A DNA stretch of 48,314 nt from an uncultured Flammeovirgaceae bacterium (GCA_937884755.1 CAKZYJ010000453.1:1-48314), one strand, 5' to 3'. Numbered from the stretch's first letter, positions 34,790 through 42,741 are shown. The notes: a model not told the origin generated them from the sequence alone. Numbers and translations: made by a program.

Positions 34790-35666
34790 TACCCATCACT
34801 TTACCAAATATCTGGATGTCAGCAGCATTCTCGGTGAAGAAGTTTTCTACTGAGTTTTTAATCAAAAACATATTGGCCACGTCATGAGGCCATTTCCCCT
34901 CTTCAGTTCTTTTATTGATAAAGTAAGTTATCCATTCGCAGTACCAACGAACATGATGTTCTGAATACTCATGCCAGCGCCCAGGAAGATATTGCCCCAA
35001 ATCTTTGTGGCTTATCCAATCGGCATTTTCTGACTTAGATTGCCATGTAACGTTTAGGTGGAAACGTTGCCATGCAGGATTGTTAAAGGTGACAGCCTTG
35101 ATATTTTTAAAAATTTTCTCAGGTTCTATTCCCCGTACTTGCCAGTCTTCCGGTAATCCCAATACTTTTGGTTCTGTTGTTTTTTCAGTAGATGAAACGA
35201 TAGTGGAATCGCCCTTTTTTTCTTTTTGTAGTTTTTCTTTTTTTATTTCCTTTCCTTTCCTTTCCTCTCCTTTAGCATTAGCCCCCCCAATGGGGACCCT
35301 ATTAGCCCCCCCATTTTTCCAGCGATTTTCCGCTCCCTTTTTGCCTGATTCAGACATCTTTTTGCGTTTTTCTAAGTTTTCATATATTCGCCTAGACGAA
35401 TATGTATTTTGAGGGGTTAGTACAAAAAGTTTTAATTCTATGGCATAATCTATAAATCTCTCAAGAAATTCTTTGGTTACATTAAGGGTGACGGATAGCC
35501 CCCCTATGGCACCCCTATTAAGGTAGCCATCCTCATTCTGTGACATTATTTCTTGGATTGCCCAATACAATCCGTACCCTTCCCAACCGAACTCCGCTCT
35601 TAATTCCAATAAGCTTTCATGGTTCATAGAGGTGTTTTCATGGGGGAAATAAAAAGCATTGTTCAT
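34779..35666 (-). CDS. replication initiator-like protein with DUF4373 domain
   Basis: A 295-residue protein. The N-terminus has the DUF4373 (Lin1244/Lin1753-type) winged-helix pattern: YFPHENTSMNHESLLELRAE, then FGWEGYGLYWAIQEIMSQ. A linker rich in Lys, Glu and Gly (KKGAENRWKNGG) follows, and the C-terminal half is helical with many Trp residues (WQRFHLNVTWQSKSENADW). Such proteins act in phage DNA replication initiation or helicase loading. It overlaps the primase-helicase gene by 11 bases, supporting this role. Length looks complete. Confidence 0.75.
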   Translation of the reverse strand: MNNAFYFPHENTSMNHESLLELRAEFGWEGYGLYWAIQEIMSQNEDGYLNRGAIGGLSVTLNVTKEFLERFIDYAIELKLFVLTPQNTYSSRRIYENLEKRKKMSESGKKGAENRWKNGGANRVPIGGANAKGEERKGKEIKKEKLQKEKKGDSTIVSSTEKTTEPKVLGLPEDWQVRGIEPEKIFKNIKAVTFNNPAWQRFHLNVTWQSKSENADWISHKDLGQYLPGRWHEYSEHHVRWYCEWITYFINKRTEEGKWPHDVANMFLIKNSVENFFTENAADIQIFGKVMGNGR

Positions 35667-35670
35667 AGAC

Positions 35671-35871
35671 TTAATTATTATAAGTTGAAAGTTCGGTTTC
35701 TAGTAAAAGGAATTGTGTCTCAAAGAATGTCAGGCGACGGTAGAGACGATTGTACTGCTTTGTAGTCTGAGGCTTCCTGAGCTTATCTCGGGTGCGATCA
35801 ATACCCAATAGGCACTGACTCATTCGCTCATGAAGGACTTGTTCTTTTGACTTGTGGTAGGTTACTCTCAT
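35671..35871 (-). CDS. small coiled-coil protein
   Basis: A 66-residue basic helical protein (RMSQCLLGIDRTRDKLRKPQ, then QYNRLYRRLTFFETQFLLLE). No family recognised. It is the first gene of the replication operon (initiator, primase-helicase, DUF3127). Its ATG is three bases after a U-tract closing a long nested hairpin (35875-35954). Confidence 0.5.
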   Translation of the reverse strand: MRVTYHKSKEQVLHERMSQCLLGIDRTRDKLRKPQTTKQYNRLYRRLTFFETQFLLLETELSTYNN

Positions 35872-35874
35872 GAC

Positions 35875-35954
35875 AAAAAAAGAGGGCTTACCTCTATCCG
35901 TCCAGGTGGCATTGGGTTCCGAGCGACCCGACCGGACAGAGTAGAAATAGCCCT
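35875..35954 (-). promoter_or_regulatory. long nested leader hairpin with U7 immediately before a start codon
   Basis: The arms nest around one axis (positions on the + strand): AGGGCT 35883-35888 with AGCCCT 35949-35954, CTCT 35892 with AGAG 35938, GTCC 35900 with GGAC 35934, and GGGT 35914 with ACCC 35926. On the minus strand seven T follow and ATG 35871 comes three bases later. It looks like an attenuator or structured leader of the replication operon. Confidence 0.6.
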
Positions 35955-36020
35955 GTACAATGTTTTACGTATACCTCGGATTTTAGATCGTGAATGCCAC
36001 TTCACACCACTAAAATATAT

Positions 36021-36047
36021 AATTACACCAAATTATTATTGGTAATT
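36021..36047. promoter_or_regulatory. shared AT-rich palindromic element, copy C
   Basis: AATTACACCAAATTATTATT plus GGTAATT gives inverted arms AATTACaCCAA and TTGGTAATT. It lies 150 bases upstream of the 35871 start, before the long leader hairpin. It is the clearest palindrome of the set. Confidence 0.5.
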
Positions 36048-36070
36048 CCGAAATATTTTGAGAAAAATTT

Positions 36071-36709
36071 TTATCCGGGGTCAAACTGACCCAATTTAAT
36101 AGCCAACTGAGACTCGCATTCTTCCTGGTAATCGGGGTAGGTGTCGGCGATGGCTTGAAACACTTTTTCCCATAGTAGCTTCAGAGCCTTTCCTTTACCC
36201 GTTTTCCCAGCCAACTTATACAAAATACGGTCATACTCGGTTAAATTGTGACGAATGTAGTTCACAGTGATTCTAGCTAGAAAGTCTAGATCACTATCTA
36301 CGGTGGCAAAGTCTCCATCAAACACCATATACCTATCCGATTTTCGGATGTTATAGGCATTAACAGCATCTTTCACTACTTTGTTATTAGGCACCTTCTG
36401 GACAATCACCTTCATATTCCTGACTCGCTCTAATAGCGAAGCTTGCTTGGTTTTCACTGCTTTTGCTGACGAAGCCCTTCTTTTGAGTGATTCTCCTTTC
36501 CAGGCTTGAAATGCTTCCGAAATCTCAACGCCTCGGACCCTGTTAATTAAATAAAGCTTGATGGGTGGAGCGGATCGGTAAACATGATTTTGCTTTTCAT
36601 CATCATGTTCGGGAAGGAAGCGCTTAATAGCACTATCTGTCCAGCCTCGGTGCTTCAGAGCGGCCTTGCTAAAATACTCTCCGTTGTGTACGCCATTTTT
36701 ACTTTTCAT
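36071..36709 (-). CDS. hypothetical protein with basic helical domains
   Basis: A 212-residue basic protein. The N-terminus NGEYFSKAALKHRGWTDSAIK with FLPEHDDEK is a pattern seen in small uncharacterised phage and bacterial proteins that read like helix-turn-helix modules. The middle is Ala/Lys-rich coiled coil (RRASSAKAVKTKQASLLERV) and the end is helical. A nucleic-acid-binding role is plausible but unproven. It is tied by an ATGA overlap to the preceding gene. Confidence 0.5.
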   Translation of the reverse strand: MKSKNGVHNGEYFSKAALKHRGWTDSAIKRFLPEHDDEKQNHVYRSAPPIKLYLINRVRGVEISEAFQAWKGESLKRRASSAKAVKTKQASLLERVRNMKVIVQKVPNNKVVKDAVNAYNIRKSDRYMVFDGDFATVDSDLDFLARITVNYIRHNLTEYDRILYKLAGKTGKGKALKLLWEKVFQAIADTYPDYQEECESQLAIKLGQFDPG

Positions 36710-36996
36710 CGGGCTACGGGTTCATAGCTCACATTTACCTTCTCTACACGTTTACGCTTCCGCTTTTTCTTAAACGCTTGCTTAATAGCCTCTTCTCCAA
36801 ATAATATCATAAAGTTTCTCGGGTAAACATTCACGGTATAGATATTGCCGTCAGGTTCTTCCTGGCGTTTCCGCTTAGGCCGATTCTTTCCGTGCATCTG
36901 TATCCATTTTTCGGAGAGCTTACTACCTACTTGAGCGCATTTCTTTTGGTCATAGGTGAATCCTAGTTCTTGAATCTTTTCAAATACTGTCTGCAT
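36706..36996 (-). CDS. small basic protein, DNA-binding-like
   Basis: A 96-residue protein that is strongly basic at the C-terminus (QAFKKKRKRKRVEKVNV). Its central part (EEPDGNIYTVNVYPRNFMIL) resembles a short domain often seen in phage antirepressor-like or regulatory proteins (G-x-x-x-x-V-N-x-Y-P). It overlaps the upstream HTH gene by 17 bases. Function not assigned. Confidence 0.5.
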   Translation of the reverse strand: MQTVFEKIQELGFTYDQKKCAQVGSKLSEKWIQMHGKNRPKRKRQEEPDGNIYTVNVYPRNFMILFGEEAIKQAFKKKRKRKRVEKVNVSYEPVAR

Positions 36997-37297
36997 GTGT
37001 GATTTTGTTTATATGATTATCAATTAGTTGAATACATTGGTCTATCTGATTCTTCGCATTTTCCACCTTCTTCATTAAAGGGGTCTCCTCACTTTGCATA
37101 GCAAGCAACTGTAAGCGCATATCATCGATCTTCCGATCTTTCTGGATCATCACCCGTAAGCAGTTGATGGCGTATTGAGGAGGAGGGGTTCTGCCGTCTT
37201 CCCAGTTGTATATTATGTCTTTGCTCACTCCAAATAGTACAGCAGCCCAACTCTGAGTGAAGCCTGCTTCTTCGCGCAATTCCCGAAGCTCACTCAT
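36980..37297 (-). CDS. XRE-type helix-turn-helix protein
   Basis: A 105-residue protein. ATG 37297 (MSELRELREEAGFTQSWAAV) overlaps the stop of the DUF4326 gene by 4 bases and places the HTH at the N-terminus, so I prefer it over the longer frame. Residues about 3-42 (REEAGFTQSWAAVLFGVSKD, YNWEDGRTPPPQYA) give a clear XRE-like HTH with helix 2 at FTQSWAAVLFG and helix 3 at SKDIIYNWE. The C-terminal half is coiled coil, probably for dimerisation. It lies mid-operon and may regulate early transcription. Confidence 0.7.
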   Translation of the reverse strand: MSELRELREEAGFTQSWAAVLFGVSKDIIYNWEDGRTPPPQYAINCLRVMIQKDRKIDDMRLQLLAMQSEETPLMKKVENAKNQIDQCIQLIDNHINKITHADSI

Positions 37298-37665
37298 CTG
37301 GAAAATAGTTTGATGTAGGTGTCTCCATGACATTTCTCTCCCTTTGGGCACGTGCAATAGAGCTTATCATACTGCTGAACCTTCTTACCTATTGCTATGT
37401 ACATAGGAAGGTCTATCTGCTTTATTCGGAACAGCAGTTTTTCAAATAGCTGTAGAGAAAGTTTTCGGTCAACCATTGTACCAATAGGTGTGTCTGAGAA
37501 GTGGCTTACTGTCCACCTATAGCCCTGAAAACTGAACGTGGGTGGAAGCGGCTCTCCAATCTTAAACGGGTTCCCTAGTTTACTGCTGCGGTCAATGATA
37601 AGGCCATCTTCAGGGAGTTTCCAGCCCTTGGCTTTCTTTCCTCGGGGTCGCTGCTCTCTAGTCAT
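37294..37665 (-). CDS. DUF4326 protein
   Basis: A 123-residue protein. GLIIDRSSKLGNPFKIG and the C-terminal YCTCPKGEKCHGDTYIK match the DUF4326 pattern (strand-SSxLGNPF near the start, C-x-C-x-x-x-x-x-C-H-G-D at the end), with the Cys/His cluster likely binding metal. The function of the family is not known; it is common in phages with nucleotide- or base-modification genes. It is linked by overlaps to the HTH gene and the acidic protein at 37658. Confidence 0.75.
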   Translation of the reverse strand: MTREQRPRGKKAKGWKLPEDGLIIDRSSKLGNPFKIGEPLPPTFSFQGYRWTVSHFSDTPIGTMVDRKLSLQLFEKLLFRIKQIDLPMYIAIGKKVQQYDKLYCTCPKGEKCHGDTYIKLFSR

Positions 37666-37870
37666 TTTCTTTTAGTTTGCTTTGTTGGGCTTCAATTTCA
37701 TCCGCTTGCTCGATGATGTACTTACCAATTTTAGCCAGATCTTCAGGGGAGAACTCGGGTAATAGTCCCTCATCGTCTTCTTCAATACTAAATACGAGTT
37801 TGTCATCTTCTCGCTCAATGGAGAGTTCGGCTTCATTGTTATCGATAAAAGTCATTCGTTTACGCATCAT
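37658..37870 (-). CDS. small acidic protein
   Basis: A 70-residue acidic protein (ELSIEREDDKLVFSIEEDDEG). The start ATGATG at 37870 overlaps the DUF5131 stop. The acidity could mimic DNA or serve in protein contact, but nothing more can be seen. Confidence 0.5.
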   Translation of the reverse strand: MMRKRMTFIDNNEAELSIEREDDKLVFSIEEDDEGLLPEFSPEDLAKIGKYIIEQADEIEAQQSKLKEND

Positions 37871-38691
37871 TGGTAGATAGTTTTAGGGAATTGTCTAATT
37901 TGAATCTCACCAGGCCACTCATTCCAATCACCTCCGTGGCGGTCTTTTAAGCCTAGTTCTTTGGATAAATGTGTGCCTAACTGCTTTACAAACACCGGTA
38001 TTTTTCGCATAAGGCATTGATCAACAATAGATGTGATCCAGTCCAATTCACATTTGCGATAGCGGTACTTGCCTTTTTCATTACCTGATTCCCCTCCAAC
38101 AATCACCCAGTTAGGTTGTATACCTTCTGTTTCATCAATAGTGGTTATGGCTCTAGATAGATCGATGGGATCTGTAAGAGGTTCAAGGCTAAGAAAAAAT
38201 ACTCCTCCTAAAGTGAGCTTAACCGTCTTTAGTGTAAGCCACATTTTTTCGTAGTCTTCTTGATTGCCCGCTGACACGCCTAGCCATACATTTGAAGGAA
38301 TATAGGGTAGTTTGGTGTTTGGTTCACTGATGTGAGTTTTAATGATTTGGTAAGGCAGATTCTTTATTATCCGCTCGGGACGTTTAGTGAGAATTTGATA
38401 TGTTAAGTGTGGGGTGTCTTTGATTATTTGCCAGGCATCATCTCGGCAAAGATCAGCTTCTTCAATAAAAAAGTCCGACCAACTACACGTGAATACCTTA
38501 GCTGGTTCTTTCCAGTTAAGAGGTTTATTGAAGGTTGGCGGCTTTGAGCGAATAACAGTGGTGGGGTCTAAGCCATACCGTTCTTTATCTCGGTACATAT
38601 AGCAGAATTTGCATCCACTTGAGACTTTTTTACAGCCCGTCCAGGGATTCCAAGTATGATCCGTCCATTGAATTTTTGTGTTCTCTGCCAT
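37867..38691 (-). CDS. DUF5131 (phage Gp37/Gp68) protein with Cys cluster
   Basis: A 274-residue protein. IQWTDHTWNPWTGC with C20, C27 and C30 (C-x6-C-x2-CY) is the signature of the Gp37/Gp68 phage family (DUF5131). FTCSWSDFFIEEAD, YQILTKRPERI, NVWLGVSAGNQEDYEK, FLSLEPLTDPIDL and WVIVGGESG follow in the family order. The Cys cluster resembles a radical-SAM-like iron-sulfur site, though the reaction is not established. In this phage it lies between DUF4326 and a small SH3-like gene, close to ThyX and a PAPS-reductase-like enzyme. Involvement in nucleotide or base modification is an inference. Length is typical. Confidence 0.85.
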   Translation of the reverse strand: MAENTKIQWTDHTWNPWTGCKKVSSGCKFCYMYRDKERYGLDPTTVIRSKPPTFNKPLNWKEPAKVFTCSWSDFFIEEADLCRDDAWQIIKDTPHLTYQILTKRPERIIKNLPYQIIKTHISEPNTKLPYIPSNVWLGVSAGNQEDYEKMWLTLKTVKLTLGGVFFLSLEPLTDPIDLSRAITTIDETEGIQPNWVIVGGESGNEKGKYRYRKCELDWITSIVDQCLMRKIPVFVKQLGTHLSKELGLKDRHGGDWNEWPGEIQIRQFPKTIYQ

Positions 38692-38695
38692 AATA

Positions 38696-38893
38696 TTATC
38701 TGCTTAAAAATTCAAGTCTGTTTGGTGGGGTAGCCGTACCTCTACCACAATTGCTGTAGTCCACAAAGACAAACCGGCTGTTCCAACTAGTGATAATCCC
38801 TTCCTCACTTTTCCCAAAGTCAGGGTGGTACACCACTTTTTGATTTCTGTCCTCTTCAGTGAGTTTGGTGATGTCTATACCTATTTTTCCCAT
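38696..38893 (-). CDS. small beta-rich (SH3-like) phage protein
   Basis: A 65-residue protein. RNQKVVYHPDFGKSEEGIIT and RFVFVDYSNCGRGTATPP follow the plan of a small beta barrel that is widespread in phages (KVxYxPxxGKxExGxIxSxNxxYVFVxY). It lies 4 bases from both neighbours in the operon. Function unknown. Confidence 0.6.
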   Translation of the reverse strand: MGKIGIDITKLTEEDRNQKVVYHPDFGKSEEGIITSWNSRFVFVDYSNCGRGTATPPNRLEFLSR

Positions 38894-38897
38894 GATA

Positions 38898-40040
38898 TTA
38901 TTTTGTAAGATTTGAAATAATTGAATCTAAAATATACTGACGGAGTGGGGGGCTGACATACGGCCGGTTCCCCTTCACCTTAAAACTTCCCTTCACTCCA
39001 GTGATGGCTTCAAAATCCAGTTCTCTGACATCTTCACCCATACTAAGCAGCAGCTTTGCCCTAGCCGAATCACCAGCAGCTTTTAAGTTGCTGGCTGCAT
39101 TATTGGCCGAACAGTACTTCATCAGTAGCTCATACTCTTCTTCTGTCCCTGCCCTTGTGATAGCATCAGGAACAGGCTTGATCATCTCCTTGACAAAGGT
39201 GTAGTCCTCAGCTTCACTATCCGGTTCTGGCTCTAATTGCTGCAGTAATGCCATACCTTCTAACTGTTTCTTTGGGAAGCGATGTAGGGACGTAGTGTAG
39301 TAAGAAGTGATGTCGTACTCTTTTTTGATTCTACGACCTTCTAATACCTTATCCCACAACCATTGAGACTTATCCAGAATGATCTGATGAACTTCAGGGT
39401 CAGGCACTTCCTTATGCACCTGGATACGCCGACCGTCTAATCGGGCAATGATGTAGGCCACCTTCGCCCCCGTAATGAGTAGGGTTTGCTGCACCTGCGC
39501 TCGGTAGTCAGGAGCAATACCGTAGACAAATCCCCGCTGTGCCATACCGGTTGTATTCTTGGCTTCCCAGATTATTTTTGGTTGAGTAAATGAAGTAGGT
39601 AAGTATCCTTGAGCTAATTCATCATGAGATATTTCACCCTCACCTAGATCAATTCCATCGGGTGAGGAAAAGATTGGGAGCTCAGGATGCTGATAGTAAG
39701 CATCTGGTTTCAATATCATGCGCTGTGAGTCCCGGTTTTCCCAATTGAGCATGCAGGCTTCGCTTTGCTCATCTACACTCGCCCCAATAAGGTCCAGGTC
39801 AACGTACTGAGCAAGTTCTAGGATGTGAGGTTCAGAGAAGTGGCCCATCCGGGAATCAATATTTCCGGAAAACGGTTCTTTCTCGCCAATCTTTTCTAGA
39901 TAGAGCTGCAACGAGCTACCGTATGAACCGGGGATATCCAGTAGGGCGCCGGCTTCACTTGAGCCAAAGCCCATTACATGGCGGTAGCGTAACCAGTCTT
40001 CTTTGCTCATGGTAGAGCAGTCAGTGATAATTGGTGTCAT
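38898..40040 (-). CDS. YqaJ-type recombinase/exonuclease
   Basis: A 380-residue protein. DWLRYRHVMGFGSSEAGALL, then YGSSLQLYLEKIGEKEPFSG and RMGHFSEPHILELAQ are the start of the YqaJ viral recombinase domain (lambda Exo-like fold). IFSSPDGIDLGEGE and IIWEAKNTTGMAQ carry the Asp, Glu and Lys of the nuclease site. It would chew double-stranded DNA ends to give single strands for annealing, together with the annealing-protein candidate at 44546. A leader with a weak hairpin (40053-40106) precedes it and the shared AT-rich element (copy D) lies upstream. Confidence 0.88.
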   Translation of the reverse strand: MTPIITDCSTMSKEDWLRYRHVMGFGSSEAGALLDIPGSYGSSLQLYLEKIGEKEPFSGNIDSRMGHFSEPHILELAQYVDLDLIGASVDEQSEACMLNWENRDSQRMILKPDAYYQHPELPIFSSPDGIDLGEGEISHDELAQGYLPTSFTQPKIIWEAKNTTGMAQRGFVYGIAPDYRAQVQQTLLITGAKVAYIIARLDGRRIQVHKEVPDPEVHQIILDKSQWLWDKVLEGRRIKKEYDITSYYTTSLHRFPKKQLEGMALLQQLEPEPDSEAEDYTFVKEMIKPVPDAITRAGTEEEYELLMKYCSANNAASNLKAAGDSARAKLLLSMGEDVRELDFEAITGVKGSFKVKGNRPYVSPPLRQYILDSIISNLTK

Positions 40041-40052
40041 ATAAAATCAGGT

Positions 40053-40106
40053 AAAAGTGCCCCAACTTGTACTTCGTCGCTTATTGCTCAAAGACAGGCC
40101 GGGGCA
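40053..40106 (-). promoter_or_regulatory. leader hairpin upstream of the YqaJ gene
   Basis: On the minus strand TGCCCC (40106-40101) pairs with GGGGCA (40063-40058) around about 37 bases, with a small inner stem. CTTTT follows, then the ATG at 40040 after about 12 more bases. The U-tract is short, so termination is uncertain. Confidence 0.35.
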
Positions 40107-40109
40107 ATG

Positions 40110-40131
40110 ATTAAAATTATTGGTAATTGTG
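40110..40131. promoter_or_regulatory. shared AT-rich element, copy D
   Basis: ATTAAAATTATTGGTAATTG matches TTATTGGTAATT in copy C. It overlaps the last codons of the PAPS-reductase-like gene and lies 70 bases upstream of the YqaJ start. Confidence 0.4.
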
Positions 40132-40935
40132 CCGGGATTCGCACCCAACACACATAAACATGTTTAACTGTGATTTTTTAGCCTCCTCTTTCTTCCATTC
40201 ACCAGGCCCACTACTCCAACCCCAGGGGAAGCCATTGTGTATTGCTACCTGATGCAGATTATCAATCTTATCATACACATCAGGGTAATAGTGTTTTATC
40301 TCTGCTGGCTCTTCTTTTCCAGCAAAAGCCCCGCAAAGGCACTCTCCTGATATACACAACTTCTCTTTCACTGAGTTTTTGGGAAGCTTATTGTGCTTTA
40401 TATAAAAGATACACTCATCTTCTGACCAGTAAAATATAGGATTACACCAAATCTGAGAATAGTTTTTCCTGGTAGGTTCAGAGTATCCCATCCGGATCTT
40501 ACTTTCCTGCTGTCTTGCTCCTGACAGGAGCAAGACATTCTCCCTGGCATACGGTCTGCTTTTGCATTCATGCGTTACAAAATGCTGTAACGCTCTTTCT
40601 TTTAACCGTCGATACATAAACTGATGACTGGCTTTAGTGGGTCCAGGGAATCCGCAAGTAGCAACGATATAGTCATACCAATCGTGACGGTTGGGTGGTT
40701 TTCTGATAAATAATCTACCCAATGATTTACTGATATGCTTTACATATTGCTGAGTCTCAGGAATACCAATTGTAGTATCTCCGTGGTACACGACAAAATC
40801 TAATCCCAGATCAGTGAGTATCTTCGCTGAAACAAAACTGGACACCAAACTGTCGTGACCTCCTGAGAAAAGAAGTGCAATAGCAACAGGCTGATACTTT
40901 TCAATTGCCTCACAAATTATATCCTTTGGGTTCAT
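40117..40935 (-). CDS. PAPS reductase/ATP pyrophosphatase family protein
   Basis: A 272-residue protein. SGGHDS (residues 24-29) after a hydrophobic strand (VAIALLF) is the PP-loop of PAPS-reductase-like ATP pyrophosphatases. VYHGDTTIGIPETQQYV and LLLSGARQQESKIRMG fit the family, and the four Cys residues near the end (CISGECLCG and CVGCESR) could bind an iron-sulfur cluster. Phage members of this family are linked to DNA phosphorothioation-like chemistry, sulfur activation or nucleotide modification, but the partner genes of a Dnd system are not in the window. It is linked by overlap to the gene at 40932. Confidence 0.8.
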   Translation of the reverse strand: MNPKDIICEAIEKYQPVAIALLFSGGHDSLVSSFVSAKILTDLGLDFVVYHGDTTIGIPETQQYVKHISKSLGRLFIRKPPNRHDWYDYIVATCGFPGPTKASHQFMYRRLKERALQHFVTHECKSRPYARENVLLLSGARQQESKIRMGYSEPTRKNYSQIWCNPIFYWSEDECIFYIKHNKLPKNSVKEKLCISGECLCGAFAGKEEPAEIKHYYPDVYDKIDNLHQVAIHNGFPWGWSSGPGEWKKEEAKKSQLNMFMCVGCESRHNYQ

Positions 40936-41378
40936 ATTATTCTTGGAAGTTTTTTGAATCGCTGCATTTTCTCATATTCCTCTGGGTAGGTTTTCTTGAA
41001 CCATGCATCTGCTTTGACTCGGTACTCCGCTAAGACTTCTTCGTCAAACTCCTTCAGCGCATATTCATATTTGTTGCTCTTATGAAAACCTTCATCGGGT
41101 AAAGAGTAATGAGAGTGGCTTGGCCAGCCGCCGTTCACGAGCTTATGCCAACCCTGCCCAAACATATTGGCGATAACAAAGCTGCCATTGTCATACTCAA
41201 TCTTGATAGCGGGAATAATAGCTACTGGTTTTTCTTTAGGACTGGTGTAGCCCTTGTCATCAACAAAACAGTCGTAGTTATACCAGTACAGCGGTTTATC
41301 TAGGTTTGGGGTGACTCTGCTATAACCAAATATAGCTTTCACTGACTCACCCTGCCAGAAATATTTATTCTTGCTCAT
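40932..41378 (-). CDS. hypothetical protein
   Basis: A 148-residue protein rich in aromatic residues (KPLYWYNYDCFVDDKGYTS, NMFGQGWHKLVNGGWP) with a charged helical end (WFKKTYPEEYEKMQRFKK). No family recognised. It overlaps the PAPS-reductase-like gene by 4 bases and the DUF3310 gene by 14, so it is probably expressed with the modification genes. Confidence 0.5.
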   Translation of the reverse strand: MSKNKYFWQGESVKAIFGYSRVTPNLDKPLYWYNYDCFVDDKGYTSPKEKPVAIIPAIKIEYDNGSFVIANMFGQGWHKLVNGGWPSHSHYSLPDEGFHKSNKYEYALKEFDEEVLAEYRVKADAWFKKTYPEEYEKMQRFKKLPRII

Positions 41379-41586
41379 TTTCCAGTTGCTTTATTTTTCT
41401 CTCTAAATACCATTTTGCCTTTTTCAAATCTTCTATCTCTTTATCAGGGTTTTTACAACCTGCTCGAGATATGTACTTGACAGTGTTTCCCAAGCAAAAA
41501 TCAAGATTCCATGCCTCTATTACTTTAATCGCTTCGTAGGGAGTGTCACCGCCATAGTGTGCTGGGTGATTTACTTGCTCGCTCAT
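41365..41586 (-). CDS. DUF3310 protein
   Basis: A 73-residue protein with the DUF3310 signature: VNHPAHYGGDTPYEAIKVIE, then LGNTVKYISRAGCKNPDKEI and LKKAKWYLERKI. These small phage proteins (named nucleotide-kinase-like in some phages) are very common and often lie next to thymidylate synthase genes, as here with ThyX. The function is not established. Confidence 0.88.
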   Translation of the reverse strand: MSEQVNHPAHYGGDTPYEAIKVIEAWNLDFCLGNTVKYISRAGCKNPDKEIEDLKKAKWYLERKIKQLENEQE

Positions 41587-42242
41587 AACTCTAATGCATT
41601 ACTAATTGCGGGAAACTCTTCACTAAATATGTCTCGGATCAAATTCGCGATTTCTCGATGTTCTAATTGTGTGTGTTCATCGCACCGAATTTGCAGGTAG
41701 TGTATCCAACTACGGACACTTCCCTTCATATAGATTCGTGTTTGTGTAGACAATGGAAGAACCATTCTAGCACACTCTTTTGCTACCCCATGCGCTATCA
41801 ATACGGTGTATAATTCTTGAGAGGCATCAAGGTGCGTTTTTATTACTTCACTAGCTGTTTCTTCCTCATGACCTAGTGTGGGATCAAATGTGTCGCTTGA
41901 ACTCTGGCGGTTCTTCTCCGCTTGCTTACGCAACTGGATGGGTTCAATCTCAGTAACCTTAGCATAGCGTTGAGAAAACTCCTGAAACGAAAAAGATCGG
42001 TGTCGAAGTATTTGCTGGGCAATGGCTCTACTAGTAACAATTTCAACTGTCATATCAACCATTTCAAATGGCGACCAATGCCTATTCTTCACTAAATATG
42101 CTATTAGCTTCTCGGAAGTGTCTTTGTTGAGTTGGTTGGAGGGGTTGCTAACTCTAGCAATGTATACAATTAACTCTTCAGCAGTCAAATCTTCAATTTC
42201 AGGAAGAAAGCTTTTTGTAACAGATATTAAATTTACATTCAT
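41583..42242 (-). CDS. thyX: flavin-dependent thymidylate synthase
   Basis: A 219-residue protein with the ThyX motif RHRSFSFQEFSQRY at residues 80-93 (consensus RHRxxSxNExSxRY, here with Gln for Asn) and conserved surroundings (LRHRSFSF, SRAIAQQIL, LPLSTQTRIYMKGSVRSW, HTQLEHREIANLI). It makes dTMP from dUMP using FAD and methylene-tetrahydrofolate, and would raise the thymidine nucleotide pool for phage replication. Length is normal. It overlaps the DUF3310 gene by 4 bases. A GTGTAATTA sequence like the shared elements (around 42250) directly precedes its ATG. Confidence 0.93.
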   Translation of the reverse strand: MNVNLISVTKSFLPEIEDLTAEELIVYIARVSNPSNQLNKDTSEKLIAYLVKNRHWSPFEMVDMTVEIVTSRAIAQQILRHRSFSFQEFSQRYAKVTEIEPIQLRKQAEKNRQSSSDTFDPTLGHEEETASEVIKTHLDASQELYTVLIAHGVAKECARMVLPLSTQTRIYMKGSVRSWIHYLQIRCDEHTQLEHREIANLIRDIFSEEFPAISNALEL

Positions 42243-42281
42243 GATTTAGTGTAATTATTTAGTTAGGAAAAATGACGAATG

Positions 42282-42485
42282 TCACTGATGTGGTTTGTTG
42301 TTTAGGATGCTTTTAAGTTCACGAAATCGCTTATTCATCATCCACCATTGGTGAAGATGTTTGATGAAGTTGCTAATGAAAAATGGAGAGAGTAGAAGGT
42401 AGCAAAGTATTAACCCTACCCACTCAACTACATCCATATCGTAGAGCGTCCCAGTAGTGAGGAATCGTTTTAGTCGTTTCATCAC
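42282..42485 (-). CDS. small membrane protein
   Basis: A 67-residue protein with one hydrophobic segment (WVGLILCYLLLSPFFISNFI, residues 22-41) flanked by basic residues (KRLKRF, MNKRFRELK). Its start ATG overlaps the stop of the gene at 42485 by one base. Function unknown; it could be a small membrane effector of early infection. Confidence 0.5.
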   Translation of the reverse strand: MMKRLKRFLTTGTLYDMDVVEWVGLILCYLLLSPFFISNFIKHLHQWWMMNKRFRELKSILNNKPHQ

Positions 42486-42730
42486 TAATCAGCTTGGTGT
42501 ACTTCCTGGATATACTCTTCTCGCTCTTTAATCTGCTCTACTACGCTCAGGTAGATAGACTCAAACTCCATCATCTCAATAGATTCCCAATGCTCGGTAA
42601 TTTGGTGAGGGGCAAACCGATTATGCGGAGAAGTGTTGATTGTAGCTCTCTGTTCATCAACAATGGTGACCTCGCTGGATCTAATACGAAAGGCTATACC
42701 GTTTAGCTCGCTTTTGAATGCATATTCCAT
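42485..42730 (-). CDS. hypothetical protein
   Basis: An 81-residue protein: short strands (LNGIAFRIRSSEVTIVDEQR), then HRFAPHQITEHWESIEMM-like helical sequence and an acidic end. No family recognised. It is cotranscribed with the small membrane protein. Confidence 0.45.
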   Translation of the reverse strand: MEYAFKSELNGIAFRIRSSEVTIVDEQRATINTSPHNRFAPHQITEHWESIEMMEFESIYLSVVEQIKEREEYIQEVHQAD

Positions 42731-42741
42731 GATAGTAGGGG

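Noticed and set aside
35005-35412. 135-residue + strand frame opposite the DUF4373 gene
   Set aside because: Codon-aligned antisense shadow of a well-supported gene.
40110-40150. T-arm-like sequence (GGTGCGAATCCCGGCAC on the minus strand) suggesting a tRNA
   Set aside because: It codes for the conserved CVGCESRH end of the PAPS-reductase-like gene and has no acceptor or anticodon stem around it.
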